Shown here: positions 24,301 to 35,069 of the stretch, in pieces | Layout of the letters: each line of letters opens with the position of its first letter | Position numbering within the stretch: the first letter of the stretch is position 1 | Source of the DNA: Dimorphilus gyrociliatus | Lineage: Eukaryota; Annelida; Polychaeta; Dinophilidae | Reading direction: 5' to 3' | Length of the DNA: 64,000 nt | Assembly: GCA_904063045.1 (NCBI GenBank) | Contig: CAJFCJ010000022.1 | Span: 124,001 to 188,000 of the forward strand | The notes under the pieces: model-generated | The model's database searches: none | Told to the model about the DNA's origin: nothing | What the model saw: the letters and a program-made list of their open reading frames with translations, nothing else | Made by a program: the position numbers and the translations under genes

Positions 24301-26835
24301 TGATTCTTCGGCAACCTCTCCATTTCGCCTCACTGTATGAAATCCTCTTTGGGTACTAGGCAAAAGACACATGGTTTGCTTTAAAAACATCTAGGAATGC
24401 AACAGTCTCGGAATTCTTACAAGTTTGCATCTTCCCAAGGGCCTGCTTCTCAGCTGTTGATGCGCTTTATTGCGCTGAATTTGTAAAAACTCTCCATCAT
24501 TTAGAAACACCTAACTTCTCAACTCTCATATTTTTTGATCGAGTTTTTTGCGATATGACTTATTGCGTAACAAGTAGAACAGAAAACGAAGCACACAGAT
24601 ACGGTAGATTCCTGTGTTCTTTACTCGAAACAATCATGCATTGGCATAAAGACGAAGCTAACTTCGATAAAGAATGCGCCGCTACACCAGGATTTATAAC
24701 AAATTTTCGTGCTGCTGTTAAATCAGCCAGTGATCATCTAGATTATCAAAATTACAGACACGTTGTTCACAAATGGCACTTCAGCATAACAAAAGTAAGT
24801 AATTAGTAAATAAAACGACACATGTATTCAATAAAAACTAATGTAACATTTATTTATTTTTGCTTATTTGTACTTTACAGGCAATGGTGGCCTGTTTAGA
24901 ATCGAACAATTATATTCAAATTCGCAATGCATTAATTATTCTGACAAGAATTCTACCACACTATCCAAAAGTTGTCAAATTTGGCCTTGCATTAGAAAGG
25001 AGAATCGATCGGATGTGCCAAGAGGAAAAAGAAAAAAGACCTGACTTACACGTTCTCGGAACAGGGTTTGTAGTATTAATAATAAAATTTTTTATCATTT
25101 ATATATCATAAGTATACAGTATAGAGAATTTAAAATTTTCTTTCAAACTTATAGATATTCAGGACAACTAAAAGCCAAAAAGAAATTTTGGATTCAAGAA
25201 GAACAATTCCATGCCAGAGAATCACAAAAAAAGAATCTCGCTGCTAAGGTTAATGGTGTAAAGAAAGATGGAAAAAATCAAACTGCTGATCCAAAAGGAT
25301 CAAGTAAAAAGCAAGAAACTTACGTTAAAAAATCCGACGCATTATCCACCAACTCGCCGCTAGATAAACTGTCACCCTCTTCTCCTAAAGTGGATGAAAA
25401 ACGCCAAAGAACAGTGAAAATGACAAAGATCAAGGAAATTGACAATAATAGGTAAATATCTATTTTCAAAGTAGTTGAAGTAATTTAAAATTCGCATTCT
25501 ATTCATCGACTGGCTCCAGTTCAAAGATTGAACAAACAACAGAAGACAGAAAAGCAACTAAGCGCAAAATTGATAAAACTGAACACCAAGCTTCAGCTGA
25601 AGGTAAAATCTCTCAAAAGCAGTCTGATTTTATGGGTATTAAGAAGAGAGAAGAATATATTGAAAAGGTTAAAGCCGAAAAAGATGTTGCAAGGGAAAAA
25701 GAAAGATCCAAGGCCGAAATTAAGATGGCGTCTAGTGAACAATCAACCACAAAGGAATCTTCTAGGCAGAGAATAAAAGAAACGCAATCTGATCAATGGG
25801 CTGATTCAAGAGAATCGTCTAGAAGCATGGGAGCTTCTGAGAAAGAAAAAAGAAGAAAACTTGTTGTTGAAGACGAAGGTAGATCATCCAATATTCAAAA
25901 AAGAAATACAGAATCCGGGGCATCACCTAATAATCTGTTCGGATGCGCTGAGGTAAAGAGAGGAAGCGGAGAAAAAAAGAGACGCATTGACTCCAGTCCC
26001 AGGGAATCGCCTCAGTACTTTGATGATAGAAGGAGTTCTAGGAGCGACAATTCTCATGTAACATTCTTTTTTTGTAGTAAATGTTGAATGGGATTCTCTT
26101 TTATTCTTTTGTTTTATTTGAACCTTCAGAGGCAAATTTCACCTCCTCGGAGAATATCGCCCAATGAAGAAAATTTTAGGGATGTTAGAGCCACGAAAAG
26201 AAACACCAAGAATTTAAGACGCGTAAGTAAAAAATTTTACTCTGTTCCTTATTCAGAAAGTGGATTTTGGATTGGTTTCAGGACAATTCACCCACAAATC
26301 TCTTTTACGATCGTTCGGAGCGTAGAAACGATGATCGAACAGAAGGGCGAATCGCTGAAAGGGATAGCGTTCGAAAAAGAGTGCGAATTGCAAAAAATCT
26401 GAATAAAACTAAATAATTATATACTCTTTCTACTCTACAGGAACATCCTGAACAGCAGTATCATTTAGATTTGAAACGTAGGAAACCCAGTAGCGCTCCA
26501 TTTCATGAACCTATTGAGACCGAAGATAACATCAATGAACAAAGACGTTCTGCTAGACATATATCAAGAGAAAAGAGAGATATTACATTCGACGACGGCA
26601 GTGCTATGTCTGGAGTAACTAAACGGGATAAATTAAGTAAAGCTGTACGTAATCATTAGCTCTCTTATCTATCTATACAAGATATAAGTTATTGTACATA
26701 TTGTCATTCATTCACTTAAAGGGGAGTACGGATGAAGAAGTATCTAAACGTGAAAAGAAAATGTAAGTAAGAAAATTACACAAGAAAAAATTGTAATTAT
26801 TTTTTTTTATTAAAAGGAAAAAGACGAAGAAATAA
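7197..26835 (+). CDS. THOC2: THO complex subunit 2 (THOC2)
   Basis: Scaffold of the nuclear THO/TREX complex, which couples transcription to mRNP packaging and export. Twenty-four exons: 7197-7258, 7432-7585, 7644-7695, 7917-7993, 8053-8174, 8248-8387, 8722-8879, 8969-9061, 20427-20567, 20631-20816, 20949-21143, 21212-21489, 21564-21648, 22844-23370, 23439-23997, 24360-24794, 24881-25065, 25155-25451, 25520-26057, 26130-26222, 26282-26380, 26441-26644, 26722-26762, 26817-26835. They total 4,740 nt, or 1,579 residues, close to the length of vertebrate THOC2. Diagnostic matches include NCxGIYRLEN-type N-terminal helices, the block [41 protein letters not shown] and MGYSGQLK-like TGYSGQLK in the Tho2 C-terminal domain. 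The last third is a charged K/E/R/S-rich disordered tail, also typical. The final intron is optional: reading through would stop at 26766. The segment around intron 23998-24359 is about eight residues shorter than in vertebrates, so a tiny exon may be missed. Intron 9062-20426 hosts two antisense GPCR genes. Confidence 0.95.
11287..14854 (-). CDS. Biogenic-amine GPCR, 5-HT2-like
   Basis: Seven-transmembrane receptor of the amine subfamily, predicted 385 residues in three exons (14854-14608, 12491-11979, 11684-11287; total divisible by three; the exon 2 donor is a weak GTCGTT). Start: two Asn glycosylation-type sites in a short N-terminus, then TM1-TM2 with SLAFSD. TM3 carries the amine-binding aspartate in [12 protein letters not shown], followed by SIDRY. 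TM5 has [11 protein letters not shown], resembling 5-HT2 receptors. TM7 has SAAVNPVVY and an amphipathic helix 8. The third cytoplasmic loop is about 90 residues. In TM6 the usual W of the CWxP motif is replaced: the sequence reads VLFYLPFF. Plasma-membrane receptor, probably Gq-coupled if it follows 5-HT2 biology; the ligand is inferred. The gene lies wholly inside the large THOC2 intron on the opposite strand. Confidence 0.85.
12492..14607 (-). other. 2.1-kb intron of the 5-HT2-like receptor gene
   Basis: Separates the TM1-TM2 exon from the TM3-TM5 exon. Donor GTAAGT abuts the first exon at 14607 and acceptor TTGACAG ends at 12492. I see no exon or RNA gene inside. Confidence 0.7.
16159..18879 (-). 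CDS. Divergent rhodopsin-class GPCR with giant third intracellular loop
   Basis: Predicted 756 residues in two exons (18879-18606 and 18155-16159; total divisible by three). The N-terminus has two N-S/T sites; TM1-TM2 lie in exon 1. TM3 starts at the conserved cysteine in SPWACKLW but the expected DRY site reads EVT, so R3.50 is lost. TM4-TM5 are clear. Between TM5 and TM6 lie about 430 residues rich in E, S, N, K, with basic RRNS/RKS-type motifs that look like kinase sites. TM6 lacks CWxP (LTIPFLIVE), and TM7 ends IIHPMIIY rather than NPxxY, followed by a helix-8-like segment and CC, a possible palmitoylation site. Overall architecture and helix 8 support a class A GPCR, but I cannot assign a ligand family. 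It is nested in the THOC2 intron beside the other receptor, though the two are not obviously recent duplicates. Confidence 0.75.
18331..18390. repeat. TA dinucleotide microsatellite with TACAGTA palindromes
   Basis: A run of TA repeats within the intron of the divergent GPCR gene, flanked by ATACAGTATA at 18331 and TATACTGTAT at 18381, which are inverted copies of each other. The arrangement could form a long imperfect hairpin. Confidence 0.8.
21649..22843 (+). other. 1.2-kb THOC2 intron
   Basis: Second-longest THOC2 intron. Donor GTAAGT follows TTCGAATAT; acceptor TTTAACAG ends at 22843. No nested gene is visible on either strand. Confidence 0.7.
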
Positions 26836-27592
26836 TAAGGAATTATTCTGCTTTGAAAAAAAACAAAATGGAGAAGAAAGCCTATAACTTAAAGTTTCTT
26901 GTACTTGTTGGAAGTTTGTTTATATAAGTGTTAATGTTAACTGAAAAGAAAGCACATTTTAAGAAATACAAAGTTATCAGATCACAGTTAAACTTGTTGT
27001 CGTTGACTAATACTTCATAATCGTTAGGTGTCTCTGCCGATACTTGTTCGGTATTTTGCCAAATGTAAACTTAACTGCCGTACCATACAAGTGAAACCAA
27101 TGTCTGACGGCCTATAAAGGGCTTTGTATTATATGTATGCTAATTCCTTTTAAAAAGAAAAAGAAGAATAAAGAAGAGATTTATCTACAGTCTAAAAAGA
27201 AAACACCGAGAACTTCTCAAGTGTTCTTAATGGAACGACAAAAAAAGGAAAAAAATGAGGTACGCTGTTTATACTGTACTGCACAATTTACAGTACACAT
27301 TATGATTACAATAGGCCGTTGTCCTCTCTTTTCGTATTCTTTATCTCCTTCCTTCTTATTTAATTAAATATCCATTATCTTAAACAATAAAATATGCTAT
27401 AAATTTATACTTTATATAAAAAATTAATGTTAAAACTTTCTTCATTTTTGTAATAAGAAAAAAAAAACTAAAATAAAAATAACATTTAAAAGAAAATGAA
27501 AAAGTTTTTATATGAAAATAATTGAATACTTTTTGTTAAAGATAACTATTTTGTCAGTTTATCATCTTTTATCTTTTTCAGCAAAATATACA
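26836..27592. other. Convergent 3' region between THOC2 and the kelch gene
   Basis: 3' UTR of THOC2 (candidate polyadenylation signal AATAAA near 27386) meets the 3' side of the - strand kelch gene. At about 27266-27296 there is an inverted repeat TGTACTG/CAGTACA. The short ORF at 27137-27367 is lysine-rich low-complexity and I do not consider it coding. Confidence 0.5.
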
Positions 27593-29259
27593 TCACAAGT
27601 CTAAATAGTTTAATAAGTCTTCATTTAAAATTGGACTAGATTTTGAAGCTAACTCGAATTTATACCATTTTTCAAGCTCATTTTGAATATTGTGAGGCAA
27701 AAGATACCACCAATCCCTTAAAGTATAGACAACGTTTAGCGCTAATCTTTTCAAAGGTTTTGTTGTAAACATATGTTCCTTTACAGCAGTGGCCGGCTAA
27801 GCATTGATAAAGAAATAATTGATTATTACGTAAGTTAACTTTAAAAGTGTACACTCACTGAGAGAGACTCTTCACCATATTCTGCATGAGTTGATCCACC
27901 AATTGATAAAACTGATCCGTAAACTGTAGGAACTGAAACGTGATAACACCTGGGCTCGACTTCGCCTGATGATAACCTGGTCCAGGTATTCTTATCCAAA
28001 TCGTATATCCATTCGTCGGCTACAATGAAATTGAAAATGAAGCTGCTCGTGTTTTCTAATTATCAATTTTGCTGATAAAAACTTACCTAAACCCTCGTAC
28101 TCGTCGGATAAACCTCCACACAAGAAAAGTGAATTTATATGATTTACATATGTAAGACTATGCTGATATCGTGCAGGAGGTCTGCTCCCGCTAATGTCAT
28201 TAAGTATTCTCCATGTAAAATTTGTCATATCAAGGACGTAAAAGTCGTCCATAGGTAGACCATATTCGCTACCAGAACCATTCCCGCCAAATAAATATAG
28301 TTTGTCCCGAACCAAAGCGCAAGCGTATCGGCTTCTTGGAGAAGGAACGTCTCCGTGACTCTCAACATCTTCCCATAGCTTTTCATTCAAATCGAAAGAC
28401 AATAATTGATTAGTCCAGCTGCAACCTAAATAGATAATGATAATAAAAAAAACAGAGTAGGAATGAAAAAACGAATACAAGATAATATAAAAGAGATAAG
28501 CAACCGTCTAATTCGTGTCTGACAAACTTTTTGGAATTTTTCCTAAACCATGAGAGTACTTCGCTAGAGCTTTCTTCCTCGTTTTGAACATCGGTATAAC
28601 CACCAAACAAATATATTCTTTTGAATGGACATATTGTTAGAAACGATAGAGAAAAGAACATAAGAACAAAATGAAATAGAACGTTTACTTGTCATTATAA
28701 AACCAGCTTTGGTATACTGTATAAATAGCTTTTTCTGGAATTTCGTGAGATGCTTCAGAAGGCATAATCTGTTGCCAATGCGTACCATTCATCTTCCACA
28801 GCGGTGTTACTAATAAATGCGTTCTATATCCACCACTAATTATTATATCGTTATTACTTTGAATTATTGTTTCAACATTATTCCAAGTTTTAAGACCTCT
28901 AATTCTGGCTGGAAAGCTTGCAAAGAGTGTTGCACTACCAGTAAATAGATTAATTAACTAATCAATTAAATAGGATAATTTATAACTAACCACTTCTTAA
29001 GCTCAATATGATATAAAGTTACAATTCCCTCCTTTATTGTCCTTTCTTTACCAAATCTCTAATTAACAATTTCGAAAGAAATCGGTTATAAAAATTATTA
29101 ACAATTACATACAAAATAATCAATATGTAAACAAACATTTAGGCCAATTCCTCCCATAATAATAACAACATCACCAATTGCTTTGGCACAATGGCCTATT
29201 CTCTCCAAGTTCTGAGGGAAATTTGTTTCGTGATCGTCGAGAATATGCCTGGAAGCCAT
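27593..29259 (-). CDS. Kelch-repeat protein, KLHDC2-like
   Basis: Predicted 417-residue six-bladed kelch propeller, in the size range of KLHDC2, a substrate receptor of CUL2 E3 ligases that reads C-terminal degrons. Seven exons: 29259-29137, 29058-28991, 28934-28689, 28617-28505, 28425-28087, 28019-27859, 27796-27593 (total divisible by three). Blade signatures in order: RIGHCAKAIGDVVIIMGG, a degenerate blade with IIISGGY, RIYLFGGYTD, then SPRSRYACALVRDKLYLFGG, ARYQHSLTYVNHINSLFLCGG and CYHVSVPTVYGSVLSIGG. The last 45 residues (KPLKRLALNVVYTLRD, then LPHNIQNELEKW) resemble the C-terminal helical segment of KLHDC1/KLHDC2, which carries the VHL/BC-box function there. Orthology to KLHDC2 rather than KLHDC1 is inferred from blade order and this tail. 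Confidence 0.82.
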
Positions 29260-29750
29260 AATTCTTTCCCTCTTTATTTCTGAAGGTTACAATTCAAGAG
29301 TTAGATATGAGTGTTATTACGTAATTGTTTGTTATATAATAACAAGATAAGAATAATCTAGTAAATTATGGTTTTATTTGTTATTGTATATACTGTATAC
29401 GTTTCATAAACATATTAACATTTTGTATTGATTATTAGACTTGAAATAAAGATTACTTACTTTTAAAAAAATGAATAAATAATATTTTTTGGGCTGATTA
29501 CTTTAGTTCACTGTGATTAGAATGACGATTTACCAGGCACATCATATTTTTATTAGAACTGTGCCGAAGTTTAAAGATTCTGTAAGCGTGGTTTTATCAC
29601 GACAGCCGTGGTTATAATGACATAGTCGGTATGACTAAAATTTGTTCAATTGTCGGTATAGCTAGATTTATAAACAAATAAAGATTGTATTATTGTATTG
29701 AAATTAATATGATGAAAAATATATTTTTTTTATTACAAAGATTATAGGCA
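29260..29750. other. Intergenic between kelch and histone genes
   Basis: 3' UTR of the H3 variant (AATAAA about 15 bases after its stop, on the - strand) and presumed promoter of the kelch gene. I looked for the stem-loop of replication-dependent histone mRNAs downstream of the H3 stop and did not see one. Confidence 0.5.
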
Positions 29751-30308
29751 TCAACGTTTAAGTCTACTCGCAAGCAGTATGTCTTTAGGCATGATAGTAA
29801 CACGTCTAGCATGAATACAACATAGATTAGTATCTTCGAAAAGTTGAACAATGTACGCTTCGGCTGCTTCCTGGAAAGTAGGGTAGGGCGGGTAGATAGG
29901 TAGGTAGATGTAGATAGATGGGATAGAATGATAAAAAAAATGAAGTAAATTGAAAAAAATCGTCATTATCAATTCAAGTCGCCTAATTACCTGTAGACAG
30001 TCTAGAGCTAGACATTGAAATCTAATATCTGCTTGAAATTCAATTGCAATTTCTCTAACTAAACGTTGAAACGGTAATTTTCTAATTAGTAGCTCGGTTG
30101 ACTTTTGGTAGCGTCTTATCTCCTTAATGGCCAGGGTCTTCCTATAGGCAATCCTCCTCCTAACATTCCTAGCAGGAACACTCTGTTCCTCCCTTGTTTC
30201 CTCCGATGTGTCTTCCTGTTTGCAACTGTGTTTGGACTTTTTAGCCGACACTAATAAATCTTTGACAGAGCCTAAAGTTGACTTTCTAGCAGTTTGCTTT
30301 ATTCTCAT
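29751..30308 (-). CDS. Divergent histone H3 variant
   Basis: Predicted 145-residue H3-family histone, exons 30308-29991 and 29870-29751 with a 120-bp intron. The N-terminus begins [11 protein letters not shown], close to canonical H3 with Met in place of A1. The tail then diverges and carries an acidic stretch ([12 protein letters not shown]) and lacks the second ARKS motif. The histone fold is strongly conserved ([41 protein letters not shown]). The K79 context reads EFQAD, so that lysine is Gln. Loop 1 has no CENP-A-type insertion, and the protein ends RLKR instead of RIRGERA. The intron, polyadenylation signal and missing stem-loop indicate a replication-independent variant. It could be this lineage's cenH3 or a tissue-specific (for example germline) H3; the sequence does not decide. 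The in-frame TTG upstream is not needed as a start. Confidence 0.9.
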   Translation of the reverse strand: MRIKQTARKSTLGSVKDLLVSAKKSKHSCKQEDTSEETREEQSVPARNVRRRIAYRKTLAIKEIRRYQKSTELLIRKLPFQRLVREIAIEFQADIRFQCLALDCLQVIRRLELIMTIFFNLLHFFYHSIPSIYIYLPIYPPYPTFQEAAEAYIVQLFEDTNLCCIHARRVTIMPKDILLASRLKR

Positions 30309-31205
30309 AATATTCAACTGTTTCTGGTGAATTAAAGTGGCTGAAAAAAGTTTTAAACTATTTCAAACAATTATATAAATGTTACACTATAAGATATTAC
30401 ATTATTATTTACAAAATACCATCAATTAGTACTATTTAAAAGAGACTCAAAAAGTAGCGTGGGACGATAAGCACGTTACCCCAGCAATCTGAGTTCTAAT
30501 TATTCAATTAAGTGTTTCGTTGATGGTGATTGGATAAGCTTACCCAAAAAGCGGAAGACAAAAAAAGTAATGAGCAACTGTCAACTTATTTAAGACAAAG
30601 ATTAAAGTTACGTAATTTTTTTATTAAATTATTAAATTATTAAAATATTAAACTTAATTAAAATATATGTTAAGAATAAAAAATTTAAGTTATAATAATG
30701 AAATGATTTTCGTATAAACTTAATTAATATTGTTTTGCTAGTAACAAGTCGCGTGCATGTTGACATATACAGTACATAGGTTCAATAGAAAGTAACCATT
30801 AAAATAAAGATTATGGAATATGAACAAAAGTCCCATACACTTAGATATCAACATTTATTTTATTATCGTTACCATTGCGTTTTAGACTCGACTTTACTTT
30901 TTGCAATTATATATATCGCCTAGCGACTTTACTTGAAATTAATATGGTAATTAATTTATTATTATATAATATATGAAATTATAATTTATTCATATTAAAA
31001 AATAAATGATTTCTTATTTAAAAAGAATGAAAAAATATATTTATTAATATTACAGATTAATATATTCAAAATATTACTCTTTCTCTTTACATTCTTCATA
31101 GACAGATAGATTATTAGATCATTTGTTTAAGATATATAAAGTTATATCGTAAACTATAATATATAAACAGAAATTAGGTTAAGAAAGATGTAGTATTGGG
31201 TACCA
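30309..31205. other. Intergenic, AT-rich, no gene seen
   Basis: Promoter side of the H3 variant and 3' side of the PTTG1IP-like gene. Very AT-rich with stops in all frames. Confidence 0.5.
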
Positions 31206-32097
31206 TTATTCATCAAATCTGGTGTAAGGAACATCGTTCTTTTTCAATCCTGTTCAATATTAAAGATTATTTAATGGTTATATTATACAGGTATATTGAT
31301 TTTCAAAACTAACCATATTTAGTTCTAATTTCATCTCGTTTCTTTTCTCTTTCCGCTTTTTTCTCTGCGTTTGCCGCCAATCTTTCGCTCCTTTGTCTAT
31401 CTTCTCTAGCTTCTTCTTTCGCTAACCTGTTAAAAGAATAGATCTGAAATATTGACTCTTGAAATTCACGGAATAATTCAATTAAAATAGTAATGTAATT
31501 CAAACCTTCTTCTCATTCTTGAACCTCCACTTCTGCAACAGCAGCAGTATATGCAGCAGATTGTCATTAGAATAATCAAAATTCCTGCACATACCATGCA
31601 TATAATAAGAACCAATACATTAACTGAAATGAATAATCAATTGTTATAGCAACTATTCAGCAAATGTATTTAAAAACTAGCTTACTTGAGCAGCTGAAAT
31701 ATTTAGCATCATTCAAAGAACAGACTTTACTCGATGGTATGGATCCGGAAAATTTTATGCAGCTGGGTGTTTTGCTTGAACACCATAAGCATTGCTGTTC
31801 AACAAAAAATAGTATACAATTGATTTCAAAGATATCGATTAAGACATGAGATATTGTAAAATATGTAATTTAGGTAATAAATACCGAAAATTTCATCGAT
31901 GTACAGTCCTTACAAGTAGTTTGGGTGGCACAGCTATCTATGATTAGCAGTCATTATTTCTATGAATAATTGTCACAGTATTCCGAAAATGTATATTTAC
32001 CATTCTGGGGTTTTGGTGTTGTTGAAATGTTGGCACTTTCACTAAATGCAACGTGAAAAGTGTAAATAACTAAAACGCTTATTAGTAGTTTAATCAT
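31206..32097 (-). CDS. PTTG1IP: PTTG1IP-family type I membrane protein
   Basis: Predicted 177 residues; human PTTG1IP is 180. Six exons: 32097-32001, 31937-31885, 31794-31686, 31623-31506, 31426-31314, 31249-31206 (total divisible by three). Order: signal peptide (MIKLLISVLVIYTFHVAFS), a short Thr/Pro linker, a cysteine-rich PSI-like domain (SCATQTTCKDC, then QCLWCSSK), one transmembrane helix running into a cysteine cluster (ICCIYCCCC), a charged helical cytoplasmic tail (ERLAANAEKKAEREKKRDEI), and the family C-terminus RTKYG-LKKNDVPYTRFDE, matching the KKYGLFKEENPYARFE end of the vertebrate protein. The vertebrate protein binds PTTG1/securin and shuttles between membranes and nucleus; whether that holds here is unknown. 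The exon splits give strong confidence in the model even though each piece is short. Confidence 0.9.
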
Positions 32098-33242
32098 CGT
32101 TTATCACTCGATTTTAGACTTTAGTGTTTTGTTTACTTCTGCCTTTCTCAAAACCGGAAGTAGGTTAAACTGCGGTGCTATAGGGATTGGAAGCACGTGA
32201 CAATGAAAAATGGCTATCAGGCGGCAAAGTTTATATAATATAAAAAATAGATAATAAATACAACTAAATCAAATATTCTAAAAAAGATATTAAATTTGAA
32301 TGAAAAATAATATTTATTAGCTACAAACAAAAACAAAGGCGTATTAATTAAATTACATTTAACAATTAACAATGTAAATTTCTTGCAGCATTTATAAAAA
32401 CGTAGAAGAAAAAAAAGAAATCTTCAATAAGTAACGACTTTTCTTAAGAATAACATTAGCTACATTTATTTTTTTCCCTATGTCTATTGAATAACATATA
32501 TTATGTATATATATATCATACAGAAAGTATAATACAACTTAAACAAAAGGTCATACACACTGAGGTAGGTAGAGAAGGAGGAATAGAGAATGAAAAATGA
32601 ATGGAAAGAAAGTACCATAGAAAAAGGAAAGATATAATATGTAAAAATAATATTAATATACTCAAGTTATTATAAAATTACCAATTAAAATGACATTAAA
32701 TAGCTAAAAACTTGAACGAATGAATAATCTGATTTATAATGAAGTATATTCATCGAATTTCAATAAAAATCCTTTTAATACCGTATTCGGTGTAAAAAAA
32801 AAGCCATATACTTAAAGCAATCTGTTATTATTTATGTTATTATTACTTTTCTTATTAGCATATCTATCTTATTTTTAAGTTTCTTGGAAATATTACATAA
32901 TAACAAAGGTATTAACACGAGTATTGCGTTGATTAAAGTTCGTCAAAGCAATAAGGTTCCTGGTGGATAGTTTTCTCGTCTTTTTTTTTACAAGAGGGTC
33001 ACAAGTTGAAAACACTTGTATAAGAACTTTAAATGAGGAGAAAATCTAGAATTTAGGTCATAATTTTCGAAAATCAATGCTATTTTTTTTCCTGTTTTTT
33101 ATCCTTCTTCCCTTTGTTTTTTAAGAAATATTAACATTAAGCGATTAGAAAGGAATGGATAATGTATCTATTGATTTATAAATAGTTTATAAAAGGGAAC
33201 ACCAAGGTGTTAGGCACATTTATTCCTTTACGAAATACTGCG
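32098..33242. other. Divergent intergenic region
   Basis: Between the start sites of the - strand PTTG1IP gene and the + strand GPCR gene, so it should contain both promoters. No coding signal seen. Confidence 0.5.
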
Positions 33243-34292
33243 ATGGAGAATTCAACAATGAATAAAACTTGCGCTAACAAGATTCTATCTTCTCCAACAA
33301 GTTTACCATTTATAGTTGGTTTTTTGGCAAATATATGTTCATCAACAGTTGTTACACTAGTATCTAAGAAGCATAAAGTTCCTTTGACTATTAAACTTAT
33401 ATCGTACAACGATCTAATTAATTGTTTCCTATATGTTTTCTTTATCATGTTTAATACGTTCACTTGCGATCGCTACGGACATTCTAACTTTTGTAACGTT
33501 GGAGGGATGTTGGCTTTAACGTCGTTATTCTGGTCTATACACCTGGTTTGTCTAATGTCTGTTGAAAGGGCTATTATGATTAATAGTCCAATTTTTCATA
33601 GAACATTTTGTACCGGAAGGAATATGTATATAATTTTATCAGCTGTAATCCTATATACTACAGATATATTATACTCTGTTTTACCACTTTTCGGCTTTGC
33701 GCAACCCTACGTCTACTACGATAAGAATAGATTGTGTACAATTGTTCTCACGGCATCTAAAACCAACAAAGAACAAAACGCTTATATTTTATATTTTGGT
33801 ATAAATCACGTTATTTCGTCAATTATTACAGTAGCGTCTAACATCTTAATTGCTTGCAAATTGAAGAAAAATAGAGTAGCCGATATTAAAAGGGAAAAGA
33901 TGGAAAAAAAGAATCAAATTGCCCTATTAACAAAAGTTATTGCTTTGGTCAATTGTCTACTAAACTTACCCTTTGGCGTAAGGGATTATTATAATATAAT
34001 TATTATTTAATGAATATTCATTATATATCATATTTTACTAATATTGTTTTTTCCTGTGTAGGTTAAATTTCTTGTTGATGTTGCTAGACAAAGCGAAGAT
34101 TTAACTAATAATATTGAAACGGAAATTTCTACTGGTTTAATCGTTTCAACATCAATTATAAATCCGGTTTTATATATTTGTTTTAATAGATTATTTCGTG
34201 AATATGTGAAAAATCGACTGTTCAAATTGTTTACGTTATGTCATATAAACAAAAAATCTTCTGGAAATAGTTCAAGCTGTTTGGCTAATTAA
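33243..34292 (+). CDS. Rhodopsin-class GPCR, prostanoid-receptor-like
   Basis: Predicted 321-residue seven-transmembrane receptor, exons 33243-33977 and 34062-34292. The ATG at 33243 gives a short N-terminus with two N-x-T/S sites (NST, NKT). Cysteines for the TM3-ECL2 disulfide are present (FCNVGG and RLCTIV). TM3 ends with MSVERAIM, so the arginine switch is kept, followed by a proline, as in prostanoid receptors (VER then P in loop 2). TM7 reads IINPVLYICFNRLF. The cytoplasmic tail is short, with a Ser-rich end. The ER-A motif and loop pattern favour a prostanoid-like orphan over amine or peptide classes, but similarity is modest and the ligand is unknown. Confidence 0.7.
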
Positions 34293-34748
34293 TTTACATC
34301 GCATTATCATTTTCCTCCCACTTTTCCTTTTTAACCTTAAGTTGTGAACATTTTACTTGTTATTTAAATATAAAAATATGCTCTTCACCTTCCTCTTTTT
34401 ATCTCTCTGCTTTGAATAAATATTCCATTTTATCAAGAACATCTCGTTCAACCTTAGTTTCGCTTCTATAGTATTCAATAGAAGTCTCTTCAATAGTAAT
34501 AATCGACTTTTTCAAAACAGTTTGTGAAATATTCAAAATATCGGATATGAAAACTGGTAGATACCATAGAGCATATGACGTCTACAACAAACACCTCGAA
34601 TATTTCTTGCTTATTTATCTTAATTCGAGTGATTTAACACAAAAACTCAAAAGTTAATTTATTAATTTCAATTTGTAAGAGCTTCTATTCATTTTTTAAG
34701 GATTGACATATCTCTAGTGCGTTGCATTTACTAATCACTACACCTTCC
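34293..34748. other. Intergenic, no gene seen
   Basis: 3' UTR of the prostanoid-like GPCR and promoter of the ankyrin gene; no coding signal. Confidence 0.5.
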
Positions 34749-35034
34749 ATGGATGAATTGGAAAGGTAAGATTTCATTTTATTTGCTGTATAAATATTTA
34801 CTAATATGTAGGAAACTTGTCATCTTATTAAACATAAGGATAATTAATTTGCATATTTGTCAATTAACCATTTGATTATCATTTTAATCGTGCTACTTGG
34901 AAACTTTTGCTGTCAATTGGAAGACAATATACAATGAGTCAAGCTTTATCTGATAATTATATTACAGAAATGAAGAGGAGGAGCAAGAGCAAAATATAGA
35001 AAATGCTAACGAAGAAGAGGAGCAAGAAAACGAA

Positions 35035-35069
<35 letters not shown>

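Noticed and set aside
27137-27367. 76-codon Lys-rich + strand frame after THOC2
   Set aside because: Low-complexity, in the expected 3' UTR, with no acceptor linking it to THOC2.
29751-30308. Calling the H3 variant CENP-A outright
   Set aside because: No loop 1 insertion and a canonical-like tail start; centromeric identity cannot be decided from this sequence.
31664-31849. 61-codon + strand frame
   Set aside because: Antisense to the PSI-domain exon of the PTTG1IP-like gene, which has far better support.
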